Both the position numbers and the translations under genes were made by a program. From Scleromatobacter sp045810285 (GTDB taxonomy: Bacteria > Pseudomonadota > Gammaproteobacteria > Burkholderiales > Burkholderiaceae_C): a DNA stretch of 38,821 nt. Location: positions 1 through 38,821 of the forward strand of contig JBJMWE010000080.1 of the NCBI GenBank assembly GCA_045810285.1, written 5' to 3'. Positions 15,912-23,366 of this stretch are shown piece after piece (positions within the stretch are counted from its first letter, which is position 1; each line of letters opens with the position of its first letter). The notes below the pieces were generated by a model that worked only from the letters and a program-made list of their open reading frames with translations, had not been told where the DNA came from and did no database searches.

Positions 15912-16796
15912 GTGAGCCTGACCGCCCCATCCCGCGCCTCGCGCCTGGATCCCGCCTGGCTGGATGCCGAATACGACCAGCGTGCCCGCCATCCGGAGCA
16001 TGTCGAGATCGGCGCCCGTTGGGAGACCGCGTCCTCGCTGGTGCAGCGCCTCGAATCGTGGCGGCGCGACGTGCGCTACGGCCCGGGAACGAACGAGACG
16101 CTGGACATCTACCCGACACCCGCGGCCAACGCCCCGGTGCTGGTGTTCATCCATGGCGGCTACTGGCGCTCGTCGGACAAGTCCCTGCACGGCTTCCTCG
16201 CGCCGGCCTTCAATGCGGACGGCGCGCTCGTGATGATCCCCAACTACGCGCTGTGCCCGGCGGTGGGCATCGAGCACATCGCGCTGCAGGTGGCGCGTTG
16301 CCTCGCCTGGGTGCATCGGCACGCGGCGCTCTACGGCGGCGATCCGTCGCGCATCGTGGTGGCCGGCCATTCGGCCGGCGCTCACCTGGCGGCGATGATG
16401 CTCAGCTGCCGCTGGAAGGACGTCGACGCGTCGCTGCCCGTGCAACTGGTGAACGGCGCGCTCGCCATCTCCGGCCTGTTCGACCTCGAGCCGCTGCGGC
16501 TGGCGCCCTTCATCCGGGACGACATCCGCCTCACGCCCGCGAGCGTGAAGCGCCTGAGCCCGGCGTTCTTCCCGCGCCCGCGCAAGCCCTTGCACACGGC
16601 CGTCGGCGGCGAGGAGACCTCCGAGCTGAAGCGCCAGGCGGCGCTGATCCGCGATCAGTGGGGGCCCACCGGCGTGCCGGTCAGCGAGACGATCCCCCAC
16701 GCCAACCACTTCACCATCCTGCACAACCTGGCCGATCCGAACGGCCGGCTGCACCGCGACGCGCTCGCCCTGCTGGGCCTCAGGCGGCAACCTTAG
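15912..16796 (+). CDS. Alpha/beta hydrolase, arylformamidase (kynurenine formamidase)-like
   Basis: A 294-residue alpha/beta hydrolase without signal peptide. The oxyanion motif HGGYW at 81-85 is the form typical of eukaryotic-type kynurenine formamidases. The nucleophile is Ser154 in GHSAG, and a C-terminal His in HANHFT (266) is the likely catalytic base. Known relatives hydrolyse N-formylkynurenine or small esters; substrate here is not provable. The GTG start at 15912 has AGGAG six bases upstream. It diverges from the TonB-receptor/halogenase cluster and has a matching operator in front of it, so it may belong to the same regulon. Its stop overlaps the stop of the convergent Cys-rich gene by three bases. 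Confidence 0.78.
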   Translation: MSLTAPSRASRLDPAWLDAEYDQRARHPEHVEIGARWETASSLVQRLESWRRDVRYGPGTNETLDIYPTPAANAPVLVFIHGGYWRSSDKSLHGFLAPAFNADGALVMIPNYALCPAVGIEHIALQVARCLAWVHRHAALYGGDPSRIVVAGHSAGAHLAAMMLSCRWKDVDASLPVQLVNGALAISGLFDLEPLRLAPFIRDDIRLTPASVKRLSPAFFPRPRKPLHTAVGGEETSELKRQAALIRDQWGPTGVPVSETIPHANHFTILHNLADPNGRLHRDALALLGLRRQP

Positions 16797-17053
16797 ACGG
16801 CACTGCCGTCCTGGTCCTGCCCGGTGGCGCAGCCCTTGCACGGGCCGCAGCCGCCGCCGCAGCCGCCCGCGTTCGCGGCGGCGTCCAGCGCCTTGATCTC
16901 GATGCGGCGCGCAGTCCGTTCCGATGCGCCCGTGGCACGGGCGAGGGGGCCCGTCTGCGCGGCCAGCCGGTGGCGCAGCGACGCGGGTGCGAGCTTCCAC
17001 ACGCTGTAGCCGGCGGCCGCGAGCACGATGAGGAGGGCGAGAAGCGTCTGCAT
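16793..17053 (-). CDS. FeoB-associated Cys-rich membrane protein
   Basis: An 86-residue protein with one N-terminal membrane helix (about 3-23), a basic middle and a C-terminal cysteine cluster, GGCGGGCGPCKGC, at about 63-75. Small proteins of this design follow feoB in many bacteria (the FeoB-associated and DUF6587-type families) and are thought to help iron transfer or FeoB assembly, without direct proof. It starts 9 bases after the feoB stop, so it is the third gene of the feoAB operon. Four closely spaced cysteines could bind iron or zinc. Confidence 0.75.
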   Translation of the reverse strand: MQTLLALLIVLAAAGYSVWKLAPASLRHRLAAQTGPLARATGASERTARRIEIKALDAAANAGGCGGGCGPCKGCATGQDQDGSAV

Positions 17054-17062
17054 CAGGATTTC

Positions 17063-18994
17063 CTAGGCTCCGAACAGGGCGCGCACCGTGTAGAAGGTGA
17101 GGCCGGAGGCGACGTAGGCGAGCGCGAACAGGTAGCTCGCCATGATGATGGGGTGGCGCCAGCCGCCCGTCTCGCGCTTGGTGACGGACAGCGTGGCCAC
17201 GCACTGCGGTGCGAACACGTACCAGGCCAGCAGCGCGCAGGCGGTGGGCAGCGACCAGGTCTGGTGGATCAGCGGCGACAGCTGCTCGGCCACCGCGTCG
17301 CCCGAGGCCGACAGCGCGTAGACGGTGCCGAGTGCGCCGACGGCCACCTCGCGCGCGGCCAGGCCCGGCACCAGCGCGATGGAGATCTGCCAGTTGAAGC
17401 CGATCGGCGCGAAGATGTACTCCAGCAGGTGGCCCAGGCGCCCGGCCAGGCTGTATTCGATGGCGGGGCCGGTGGCGCCCGGCGGCGGGCCGGGGAACGT
17501 CGACAGGAACCACAGCACGATCATCAGCGAGAGGATGATGGTGCCCACGCGCGTCATGAAGATGCGCGCGCGCTCCCACAGGCCGATCGACAGGTTGCGC
17601 AGGTTGGGCCAGCGGTAGGCCGGCAGCTCCATCATGAGCGTGTGGTGGGCGGGGCCGGTGCGGCGGCCCAGCCGCTGCATCACCCACGCCACGGCCATCG
17701 CGCTGACGATGCCCGCCATGTACAGCACGAACAGCACGAGTCCCTGCAGGTTGACGCCGAACGCCAGCGTGCGCGACGGGATGAACGCACCGATCAGCAG
17801 GGCATACACCGGCAGCCGCGCCGAGCACGTCATCAGCGGGGCGATCAGGATGGTGGCGATGCGGTCGCGGTGGTCGGCGATGGTGCGCGTGGCCATGATG
17901 CCGGGGATCGCGCAAGCGAAGCTCGAGAGCAGCGGGATGAAGCTGCGGCCCGTCAGGCCCACGCCGGCCATCACGCGATCGAGCAGGAAGGCGGCGCGCG
18001 GCAGGTAGCCGGAGTCCTCCAGCGCCAGGATGAACAGGAACAGGATCAGGATCTGCGGCAGGAACACGAGCACGCTGCCCGCGCCGGCGATCACGCCATC
18101 CACCAGCAGGCTGCGCAGCATGCCGTCGGCCATGTGCCGGGCCACCAGCTGGCCGGTGCCGTCCATCAACGCCTGGATCTGCTCCATCGGCCACTTGGCC
18201 CAGCTGAACACGGCCTGGAACATCAGGAACAGCACGAGCGTGAGGATGGCCATGCCGGCCACCGGATGCAGCAGCACGCGGTCGAGGCGATCGTCGACGT
18301 GCGTGCTCGCCGCGGGCTCGGTGAGCGTGGCCTCGAGCAGCCGATGCACCTCGTGGTGGTCGCGCATCACGGCGTCGATGGCGGCCTGGCCCACGTGGCC
18401 GTGCGGCGGCTCGGCGTCGCGGTGCACGCCGGGGCCGCTCGCGGGCGCGTGCGCGGGCTCGTGCGAGCGTGCGAGCCAGGCGTCGACAGCGGCCGTCAGC
18501 GATTCGGCGCCGCCGGTCTTGACGGCGACGGTCTCCACCACCGGCACGCCCAGCTCGGCCTGCAGCTTGTCCACGTCGACGTGGATGCCGCGCTTGCTGG
18601 CGACGTCCGTCAGGTTCAATGCCACGAGCATCGGCCGCTTCAGGCGCCGCGCCTCGATCACCAGGCGCAGCGTGAGGCGCAGGTTGGTGGCGTCGGTGAC
18701 GCACACCAGGAGGTCGGGCGGCGCCTCGCCGGCGCGCTTGCCCTGGACGACATCGCGCGTGACGGTCTCGTCGGCACTGGTCGCATTCAGGCTGTAGGCG
18801 CCAGGCAGGTCGAGCACGCGCACCTGCTTGCCGGACGGCAGGTTCAGCAGGCCTTCCTTGCGTTCGACGGTGACGCCCGCGTAGTTGGCCACCTTCTGGC
18901 GGCTGCCGGTGAGCAGGTTGAACAGCGCGGTCTTGCCGCAGTTCGGGTTGCCCAGCAGTGCGATCTGGCGGCTGTCGAGAGTGGCGCTGGTCAT
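17063..18994 (-). CDS. feoB: Ferrous iron transport protein B
   Basis: A 643-residue Fe(II) transporter of the inner membrane. The N-terminal G domain has G1 GNPNCGKT at 15-22, G3 DLPG at 62-65 and G4 NLTD at 127-130. After a linker rich in His, Pro and Ala (about 195-225), the membrane domain carries two Gate-like repeats with conserved cysteines (SSFACAIPGI and APLMTCSARLPVY), the putative metal path. It is shorter than E. coli FeoB (773 residues), mainly in the linker and C-terminus, as in many betaproteobacteria. Its start overlaps the feoA stop in an ATGA arrangement. The operon is preceded by a Fur-box-overlapped promoter. Confidence 0.95.
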   Translation of the reverse strand: MTSATLDSRQIALLGNPNCGKTALFNLLTGSRQKVANYAGVTVERKEGLLNLPSGKQVRVLDLPGAYSLNATSADETVTRDVVQGKRAGEAPPDLLVCVTDATNLRLTLRLVIEARRLKRPMLVALNLTDVASKRGIHVDVDKLQAELGVPVVETVAVKTGGAESLTAAVDAWLARSHEPAHAPASGPGVHRDAEPPHGHVGQAAIDAVMRDHHEVHRLLEATLTEPAASTHVDDRLDRVLLHPVAGMAILTLVLFLMFQAVFSWAKWPMEQIQALMDGTGQLVARHMADGMLRSLLVDGVIAGAGSVLVFLPQILILFLFILALEDSGYLPRAAFLLDRVMAGVGLTGRSFIPLLSSFACAIPGIMATRTIADHRDRIATILIAPLMTCSARLPVYALLIGAFIPSRTLAFGVNLQGLVLFVLYMAGIVSAMAVAWVMQRLGRRTGPAHHTLMMELPAYRWPNLRNLSIGLWERARIFMTRVGTIILSLMIVLWFLSTFPGPPPGATGPAIEYSLAGRLGHLLEYIFAPIGFNWQISIALVPGLAAREVAVGALGTVYALSASGDAVAEQLSPLIHQTWSLPTACALLAWYVFAPQCVATLSVTKRETGGWRHPIIMASYLFALAYVASGLTFYTVRALFGA

Positions 18995-19374
18995 GGCTGC
19001 TTGTCCGGCCAGACGTGCACGCAGGCCGCCTCGGCACGTCGCAGCGCGAACGTGCTGACCCCGCCGCGCCCGCCCACCCGCACGCCGATCGGGTCGTCGC
19101 CCGGCTGTCCGAAGGCGATCACGCGCAGGCTGGCACCCTGCACGAAGCCGATCTCGATCAGGCGCAGCGCCATGCGTTCGACGTCCGCGTCGAGCGAGCC
19201 GTCCGGGCCGAGGGCGTCCACGCGCACGCCGGCCACGGTGCCCGTGGCGTTGCGGCCCAGCTGGGTCAACGGCACGGTGACGCGTGCAGGCGCCGCGGTG
19301 CCGCGATCACGCGTGGCATCGGCGACGGCCGGCGGCGTCGGGTCACCGAGGCGGGCGAGCACTTGGGCGGGCAT
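18991..19374 (-). CDS. feoA: Ferrous iron transport protein A, N-terminally extended
   Basis: A 127-residue cytoplasmic partner of FeoB. The SH3-like FeoA domain covers about residues 34-125, with LGRNATGTVAGV, the RLIEIGFVQGASLRVI segment and the terminal ALRRAEAACVHV. Typical FeoA is 75-85 residues. Here an extra N-terminal stretch rich in Pro, Ala and Thr precedes the domain, and an insert (DALGPDGSLDAD) lies in the first loop. ATG 19374 has no good Shine-Dalgarno. The next upstream ATG (19428) would place the Fur box and promoter inside the coding region, so I reject it. A shorter start inside the frame is possible. Confidence 0.85.
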   Translation of the reverse strand: MPAQVLARLGDPTPPAVADATRDRGTAAPARVTVPLTQLGRNATGTVAGVRVDALGPDGSLDADVERMALRLIEIGFVQGASLRVIAFGQPGDDPIGVRVGGRGGVSTFALRRAEAACVHVWPDKQP

Positions 19375-19408
19375 GGGACGTTTCAAACGAGGGCGCTGGT
19401 GTTCTAAA

Positions 19409-19423
19409 GAAGAACCATTCTCA
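19409..19423 (-). promoter_or_regulatory. Fur box in front of feoA
   Basis: On the minus strand TGAGAATGGTTCTTC, which matches 11 of 14 defined positions of the proteobacterial 7-1-7 Fur pattern TGAGAATnATTCTCA. It covers the predicted transcription start of feoA, where Fe(II)-Fur would block transcription. Confidence 0.65.
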
Positions 19424-19426
19424 TTC

Positions 19427-19455
19427 ATTCTAGGACCTGGCGCTACCCCTGTCAC
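19427..19455 (-). promoter_or_regulatory. Sigma-70-type promoter of feoAB
   Basis: GTGACA (19450-19455) and TAGAAT (19427-19432), each five of six to consensus, separated by exactly 17 bases. The predicted start near 19420 falls inside the Fur box. Confidence 0.65.
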
Positions 19456-19478
19456 TTGATGGTCATCAAACCGGTGGC

Positions 19479-19515
19479 ATGGCCTGCGACTATCGGTCCG
19501 ATAGCTTCTATCAAA
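19479..19515. promoter_or_regulatory. OxyR-like site 1 (feo side)
   Basis: The core is a perfect CTAT-N7-ATAG palindrome (CTATCGGTCCGATAG, 19490-19504). Outer quarter-sites one turn away are ATGG and CAAA. Overall 13 of 16 positions agree with ATAG-N7-CTAT-N7-ATAG-N7-CTAT. It lies about 24 bases behind the feoA -35 element. Confidence 0.55.
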
Positions 19516-19571
19516 AACTGGGAAAAGATGGATTTGCCATAGTGCCTGCCCGGGATGGGCGCCGCGGGGAG

Positions 19572-19608
19572 CGAGACGGCGCCTATCGCAACGATAGCTA
19601 TTGAACAT
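19572..19608. promoter_or_regulatory. OxyR-like site 2 (ahpC side)
   Basis: The core CTAT-N7-ATAG at 19583-19597 has outer quarter-sites CGAG and ACAT; 12 of 16 positions fit the OxyR pattern. Its right edge reaches the -35 position of the ahpC promoter, the usual place for OxyR activation. Confidence 0.65.
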
Positions 19609-19630
19609 CACGTTGTGATAGTCGATGGCA

Positions 19631-19636
19631 TATGAT
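19631..19636 (+). promoter_or_regulatory. Candidate -10 of ahpC
   Basis: TATGAT, five of six to consensus. A 17-base spacer would place the -35 at 19608-19613, where no TTGACA exists. A missing -35 replaced by an abutting OxyR site is typical of OxyR-activated promoters. Confidence 0.5.
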
Positions 19637-19675
19637 TCAGTCATTCCGAACCCGCCAACCCAACGAGGAATCAAG

Positions 19676-20239
19676 ATGTCCCTGATCAATACCCAAGTCC
19701 AGCCCTTCAAGACCGAAGCCTTCCACAACGGCAAGTTCATCACCGTCAGCGACGAGACGCTGAAGGGCAAGTGGTCCGTGCTGATCTTCATGCCGGCCGC
19801 CTTCACCTTCAACTGCCCGACGGAAGTGGAAGACGCCGCGGACAACTACGCCGAGTTCCAGAAGCTGGGCGCCGAGGTCTACATCGTCACCACCGACACG
19901 CACTTCTCGCACAAGGTGTGGCACGAGACCTCGCCGGCCGTGGGCAAGGCCAGGTTCCCGCTGGTGGGCGACCCCACGCACACGCTGACCAACGCGTTCG
20001 GCGTGCACATTCCGGAAGAAGGCCTGGCGCTGCGCGGCACGTTCGTGATCAACCCCGAAGGCGTGATCAAGACGGCCGAGGTGCACAGCAACGAGATTGC
20101 CCGCGACGTGAAGGAAACGCTGCGCAAGCTCAAGGCCGCCCAGTACACCGCCGCGCACCCTGGTGAAGTCTGCCCCGCCAAGTGGAACGAAGGCGCCAAG
20201 ACCATCGCCCCCTCGCTGGACCTCGTCGGAAAGATCTGA
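19676..20239 (+). CDS. ahpC: Alkyl hydroperoxide reductase subunit C (typical 2-Cys peroxiredoxin)
   Basis: A 187-residue cytoplasmic peroxiredoxin that reduces H2O2, organic peroxides and peroxynitrite and is recycled by AhpF. The peroxidatic Cys47 lies in FTFNCPTE (an Asn where Val is usual), and the resolving Cys166 in GEVCPAKW. Length equals the E. coli enzyme. I chose ATG 19676, which has GAGGAA upstream and gives the conserved MSLINTQVQPF start; an ATG at 19625 in frame lies inside the promoter. ahpF follows 168 bases downstream. The upstream region carries OxyR-like sites, consistent with peroxide induction. Confidence 0.96.
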   Translation: MSLINTQVQPFKTEAFHNGKFITVSDETLKGKWSVLIFMPAAFTFNCPTEVEDAADNYAEFQKLGAEVYIVTTDTHFSHKVWHETSPAVGKARFPLVGDPTHTLTNAFGVHIPEEGLALRGTFVINPEGVIKTAEVHSNEIARDVKETLRKLKAAQYTAAHPGEVCPAKWNEGAKTIAPSLDLVGKI

Positions 20240-20261
20240 GCCCCACGGTCGCTCGCGCTCC

Positions 20262-20337
20262 CTGCCCCCAAGGGGCCGGCCGCGGGCGGCCCGGCGAAGC
20301 CGGCTCCGCCGCTCCCTCGGACTTTTTGCGGGGCGGC
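20262..20337 (+). repeat. Dispersed GC-rich intergenic element, copy 1
   Basis: Starts CTGCCCCCAAGGGGCCGGCC, contains a CCGGC-GAA-GCCGG hairpin and ends TCCCTCGGACTTTTT. A clearly related, oppositely oriented copy lies at 32573-32638. It sits between ahpC and ahpF, where it could stabilise or attenuate the transcript. Confidence 0.6.
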
Positions 20338-20407
20338 TGAGCGACAGCGTCGGAAGCGGGATGCTCCCCGTTTGTCCGATCATTTGACTTGTTAGAAGGA
20401 GTTTCAC

Positions 20408-21970
20408 ATGCTTGATTCCAACCTGAAGGCGCAGCTCACGGCCTACCTCGAGCGCGTGAAGCTGCCGTTCACGATCACGGCCTCGCTCGACGAGGGCGCG
20501 TCCTCGCAGGAGATGCACGAGTTCCTGCGCGACATCGTCGGGCTGACCGACAAGATCACGCTCAGGACCGACGGCAACGACGCGCGCCGGCCGTCGTTCA
20601 CGCTGGCCCGCCCGGGCGAGTCGGAGCGCATCCGCTTCGCCGCCATCCCGATGGGCCACGAGTTCACCTCGCTGGTGCTCGCGCTGCTGCAGGTCGGCGG
20701 CCATCCGCCCAAGATCGAGCAGGAGCTGATCGACCAGATCAAGGGCCTCGATGGCGACCTGCGCTTCGAGACCTACATGAGTCTCACCTGCCACAACTGC
20801 CCGGACGTCGTGCAGGCGCTGAACCTGCTGGCCGTGCTGAACCCGGGCATCCAGAGCGTGGTCATCGACGGCGGCCTGTTCCGCCAGGAAGTCGAGGATC
20901 GCCAGGTGCTGGCGGTGCCGATGGTGTACCTGAACGGCCAGCACTTCGGCCAGGGCCGGATGGAGGTCGACGAGATCGTCAAGAAGCTCGACACCGGCTC
21001 GGGCGCACGCGATGCGGCCAAGCTGAGCGCCAAGGACGCGTTCGACGTGCTGATCGTGGGCGGCGGGCCCGCGGGCGCGGCCGCGGCCGTGTACGCGGCG
21101 CGCAAGGGCATCCGCACCGGCCTGCTGGCCGAGCGCATGGGCGGCCAGACCATGGACACCATGAGCATCGAGAACTTCATCTCGGTGCTGGAGACCGACG
21201 GGCCGAAGTTCGCGGCGGCGCTCGAGAACCACGCCAAGCGCTACGACGTCGACATCATGAACCTGCAGCGCGCCACGCAGCTGCGGCCCGCGGGCGCCGA
21301 CGGCCTGGTCGGCGTGACGCTGGAGAACGGCGCGACGCTCAAGAGCAAGTCGGTGATCATCTCCACCGGCGCGCGCTGGCGCGAGGTCAACGTGCCCGGC
21401 GAGCAGGAATATCGCAACAAGGGCGTGGCGTACTGCCCGCACTGCGACGGCCCGCTGTTCAAGGGCAAGCGTGTCGCGGTGATCGGCGGCGGCAACTCGG
21501 GCGTCGAGGCGGCGATCGACCTGGCGGGCATCGTGGGCCACGTCACGCTGCTGGAGTTCGGCGACGCGCTGCGCGCCGATGCGGTGCTCGTCAACAAGCT
21601 CCGCAGCCTGGCCAACGTCGACATCCACGTGCAGGCGCAGACCACGGAGATCACGGGCGCGGACGGCAAGGTCGACGGCCTGACGTACACCGACCGCCGC
21701 AATGGCGAATCGAAGCACGTCGAGCTCGAAGGCGTGTTCGTGCAGATCGGCCTGGTGCCCAACTCCGAGTGGCTCAAGGGCACGATGGAGCTCACGAAGC
21801 ACGGCGAGATCATCGTCGATGCGCGTGGCGCCACGTCGGTGCCCGGCGTGTTCGCCGCCGGCGACGTCACCACGGTGCCGTTCAAGCAGATCATCATCGC
21901 GACCGGCGACGGCGCGAAGGCGGCGCTCGGCGCGTTCGACCACCTGATCCGCCAGGCCGTGCCGGCCTGA
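20408..21970 (+). CDS. ahpF: Alkyl hydroperoxide reductase subunit F
   Basis: A 520-residue flavoprotein disulfide reductase that passes electrons from NAD(P)H to AhpC. The N-terminal double-thioredoxin-fold domain has the CHNC redox centre (Cys128, Cys131). The FAD motif is IVGGGPAGAAAAVYAARKG at about 216-234. The second redox centre CPHC is at 343-346 and the NADH-binding VIGGGNSGVEAA follows at about 358-369. The C-terminal FAD motif GVFAAGDVTTVPFKQ is intact. All centres align with E. coli AhpF. An AGAAGGAG ribosome site precedes ATG 20408. It is co-oriented with ahpC; the 168-base gap contains a repeat element, so uncoupled expression is possible. Confidence 0.96.
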   Translation: MLDSNLKAQLTAYLERVKLPFTITASLDEGASSQEMHEFLRDIVGLTDKITLRTDGNDARRPSFTLARPGESERIRFAAIPMGHEFTSLVLALLQVGGHPPKIEQELIDQIKGLDGDLRFETYMSLTCHNCPDVVQALNLLAVLNPGIQSVVIDGGLFRQEVEDRQVLAVPMVYLNGQHFGQGRMEVDEIVKKLDTGSGARDAAKLSAKDAFDVLIVGGGPAGAAAAVYAARKGIRTGLLAERMGGQTMDTMSIENFISVLETDGPKFAAALENHAKRYDVDIMNLQRATQLRPAGADGLVGVTLENGATLKSKSVIISTGARWREVNVPGEQEYRNKGVAYCPHCDGPLFKGKRVAVIGGGNSGVEAAIDLAGIVGHVTLLEFGDALRADAVLVNKLRSLANVDIHVQAQTTEITGADGKVDGLTYTDRRNGESKHVELEGVFVQIGLVPNSEWLKGTMELTKHGEIIVDARGATSVPGVFAAGDVTTVPFKQIIIATGDGAKAALGAFDHLIRQAVPA

Positions 21971-21987
21971 GTCCCCACCCGCGCCTT

Positions 21988-22024
21988 GGACGACGCCCGC
22001 CTCGCGCGGGCGTTCGTCCTTCTT
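21988..22024. terminator. Bidirectional terminator between ahpF and xylA
   Basis: GGACGACGCCCGC (21988-22000) pairs with GCGGGCGTTCGTCC (22006-22019) with a one-base bulge and a five-base loop, followed by TTCTT on the plus strand. It sits between two convergent operons and ends at the xylA stop. Confidence 0.75.
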
Positions 22025-23343
22025 CAGGCGATGTAGTCGTTGACCAGGTTCTCCCAGGCCTCCTGGCGGCCGGACACCGGGCGCTCGTCGACGTTGCGCT
22101 GCAGGGCATGGGCGGCGGCGTCCTCGAGGGACGTTCCCGCCGCCAGCAGCTTGCGTCCGACCTCGCCGTCCCAGCCCGCGTAGCGCGCATCGAGCTCGCG
22201 CGCGGGGCGGCCGTCGGTGACCATGCGTTCGGCGATCAGCAGGGCTCGGGCGCACAGGTCCATCGCGCCGACGTGGCCGTGGAACAGGTCGGCCGCATCG
22301 ATCGACTGGCGGCGCACCTTGGCGTCGAAGTTCAGGCCGCCGTGCGTCATGCCGCCGCCGCGCAGCACGTGGTACAGCGCGAGCGCGGTGTCGGGCAGGT
22401 TGTTGGGGAACTGGTCGGTGTCCCAGCCGCACTGCATGTCGCCGCGGTTCATGTCCAGCGAGCCGAACAGGCCCAGCGACACCGCGGTGGCGATCTCGTG
22501 CTCGAAGCTGTGGCCCGACAGCGTGGCGTGGTTGGCCTCGATGTTGACCTTCACCTCGTTCTCGAGCCCGTGCTGGCGCAGGAAGCCGTGCACGGTGGCC
22601 ACGTCGTAGTCGTACTGGTGCTTGGTGGGCTCGCGCGGCTTGGGCTCGATCAGCACGTAGCCGGGCAGCCCGAGCTTGTGCTTGTGCTCCACGGCCATCT
22701 GCAGGAAGCGGCCGTACTGGCGCGACTCGCGGGCGAGGTCGGTGTTGAGCAGCGTCTCGTAGCCTTCGCGCCCGCCCCACAGCACGTAGTTGGCGCCGCC
22801 CAGCCGCTTGGTGGCGTCCATCGCCTCCTTCACCTGCAGCGCCGCGAGCGCGAAGATCTCAGGGTTCGGGTTGGTGGCCGCGCCGCTCATGAAGCGCCGG
22901 TGGCTGAACAGGTTGGCTGTGCCCCACAGCAGCTTCACGCCGGTGGCGGCCTGCTTCTCGCCCATGAGGTCGACGATGCGGCGGAAGTTGTCGACGCTCT
23001 CGCGCGGCGTGGCGCCCTCGGGAGCGACGTCGCGGTCGTGGAAGCAGTAGTACGGCGCGCCGAGCTTGGCGAAGAACTCGAAGGCGGCGTCGAGCTTGGC
23101 CTTGGCGGCTTCCATCGGATCGGCCACGCGATGCCACGGCCGCTCGAACGTGCCGTCGTAGCCGAACGGATCGAAGCCGTTCCAGCAGAACGAGTGCCAG
23201 TAGCAGACGGCGAAGCGCAGCTGGTCTTCCATGCGCTTGCCCAGGACGATGCGATCCGGGTCGTACCACTTGAAGGACAGCGGGTCGGTCGATTGCGGGC
23301 CGGCGTACCGGATCTTGTCGATGCCGGCGAAATGGTCGGGCAT
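22024..23343 (-). CDS. xylA: D-xylose isomerase
   Basis: A 439-residue class II xylose isomerase converting D-xylose to D-xylulose. Catalytic His102 and Asp105 lie in CFHDRD. Metal ligands are Glu233 with Lys235 (EPKPREPTKHQ), Glu269 and His272 (NIEANHATLSGH), Asp297, and Asp308/Asp310 in WDTDQFP, each one residue offset from E. coli XylA. AGGAGA precedes ATG 23343. It is the last gene of the xylFHGBA operon, 23 bases behind xylB. Placing xylA last differs from the xylAB-FGH order of E. coli. Confidence 0.96.
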   Translation of the reverse strand: MPDHFAGIDKIRYAGPQSTDPLSFKWYDPDRIVLGKRMEDQLRFAVCYWHSFCWNGFDPFGYDGTFERPWHRVADPMEAAKAKLDAAFEFFAKLGAPYYCFHDRDVAPEGATPRESVDNFRRIVDLMGEKQAATGVKLLWGTANLFSHRRFMSGAATNPNPEIFALAALQVKEAMDATKRLGGANYVLWGGREGYETLLNTDLARESRQYGRFLQMAVEHKHKLGLPGYVLIEPKPREPTKHQYDYDVATVHGFLRQHGLENEVKVNIEANHATLSGHSFEHEIATAVSLGLFGSLDMNRGDMQCGWDTDQFPNNLPDTALALYHVLRGGGMTHGGLNFDAKVRRQSIDAADLFHGHVGAMDLCARALLIAERMVTDGRPARELDARYAGWDGEVGRKLLAAGTSLEDAAAHALQRNVDERPVSGRQEAWENLVNDYIA

Positions 23344-23366
23344 GGTGGTCTCCTGGAGGGAAGGAA

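Larger units (their letters stand above)
19375..19675. other. Divergent feoA/ahpC control region
   Basis: A 301-base region with no gene, carrying a Fur-overlapped promoter for feoAB on the left, two OxyR-like sites, and the ahpC promoter on the right. The individual sites are listed separately. Confidence 0.7.

Noticed and set aside
19375..19428. Longer feoA start at ATG 19428
   Set aside because: It would put the Fur box and predicted transcription start within the coding region.
15818..19459. Open frame of about 1200 codons spanning the hydrolase and feoB on the plus strand
   Set aside because: It crosses several well-supported genes in other frames and encodes repetitive His/Gln/Arg-rich sequence without any family motif.
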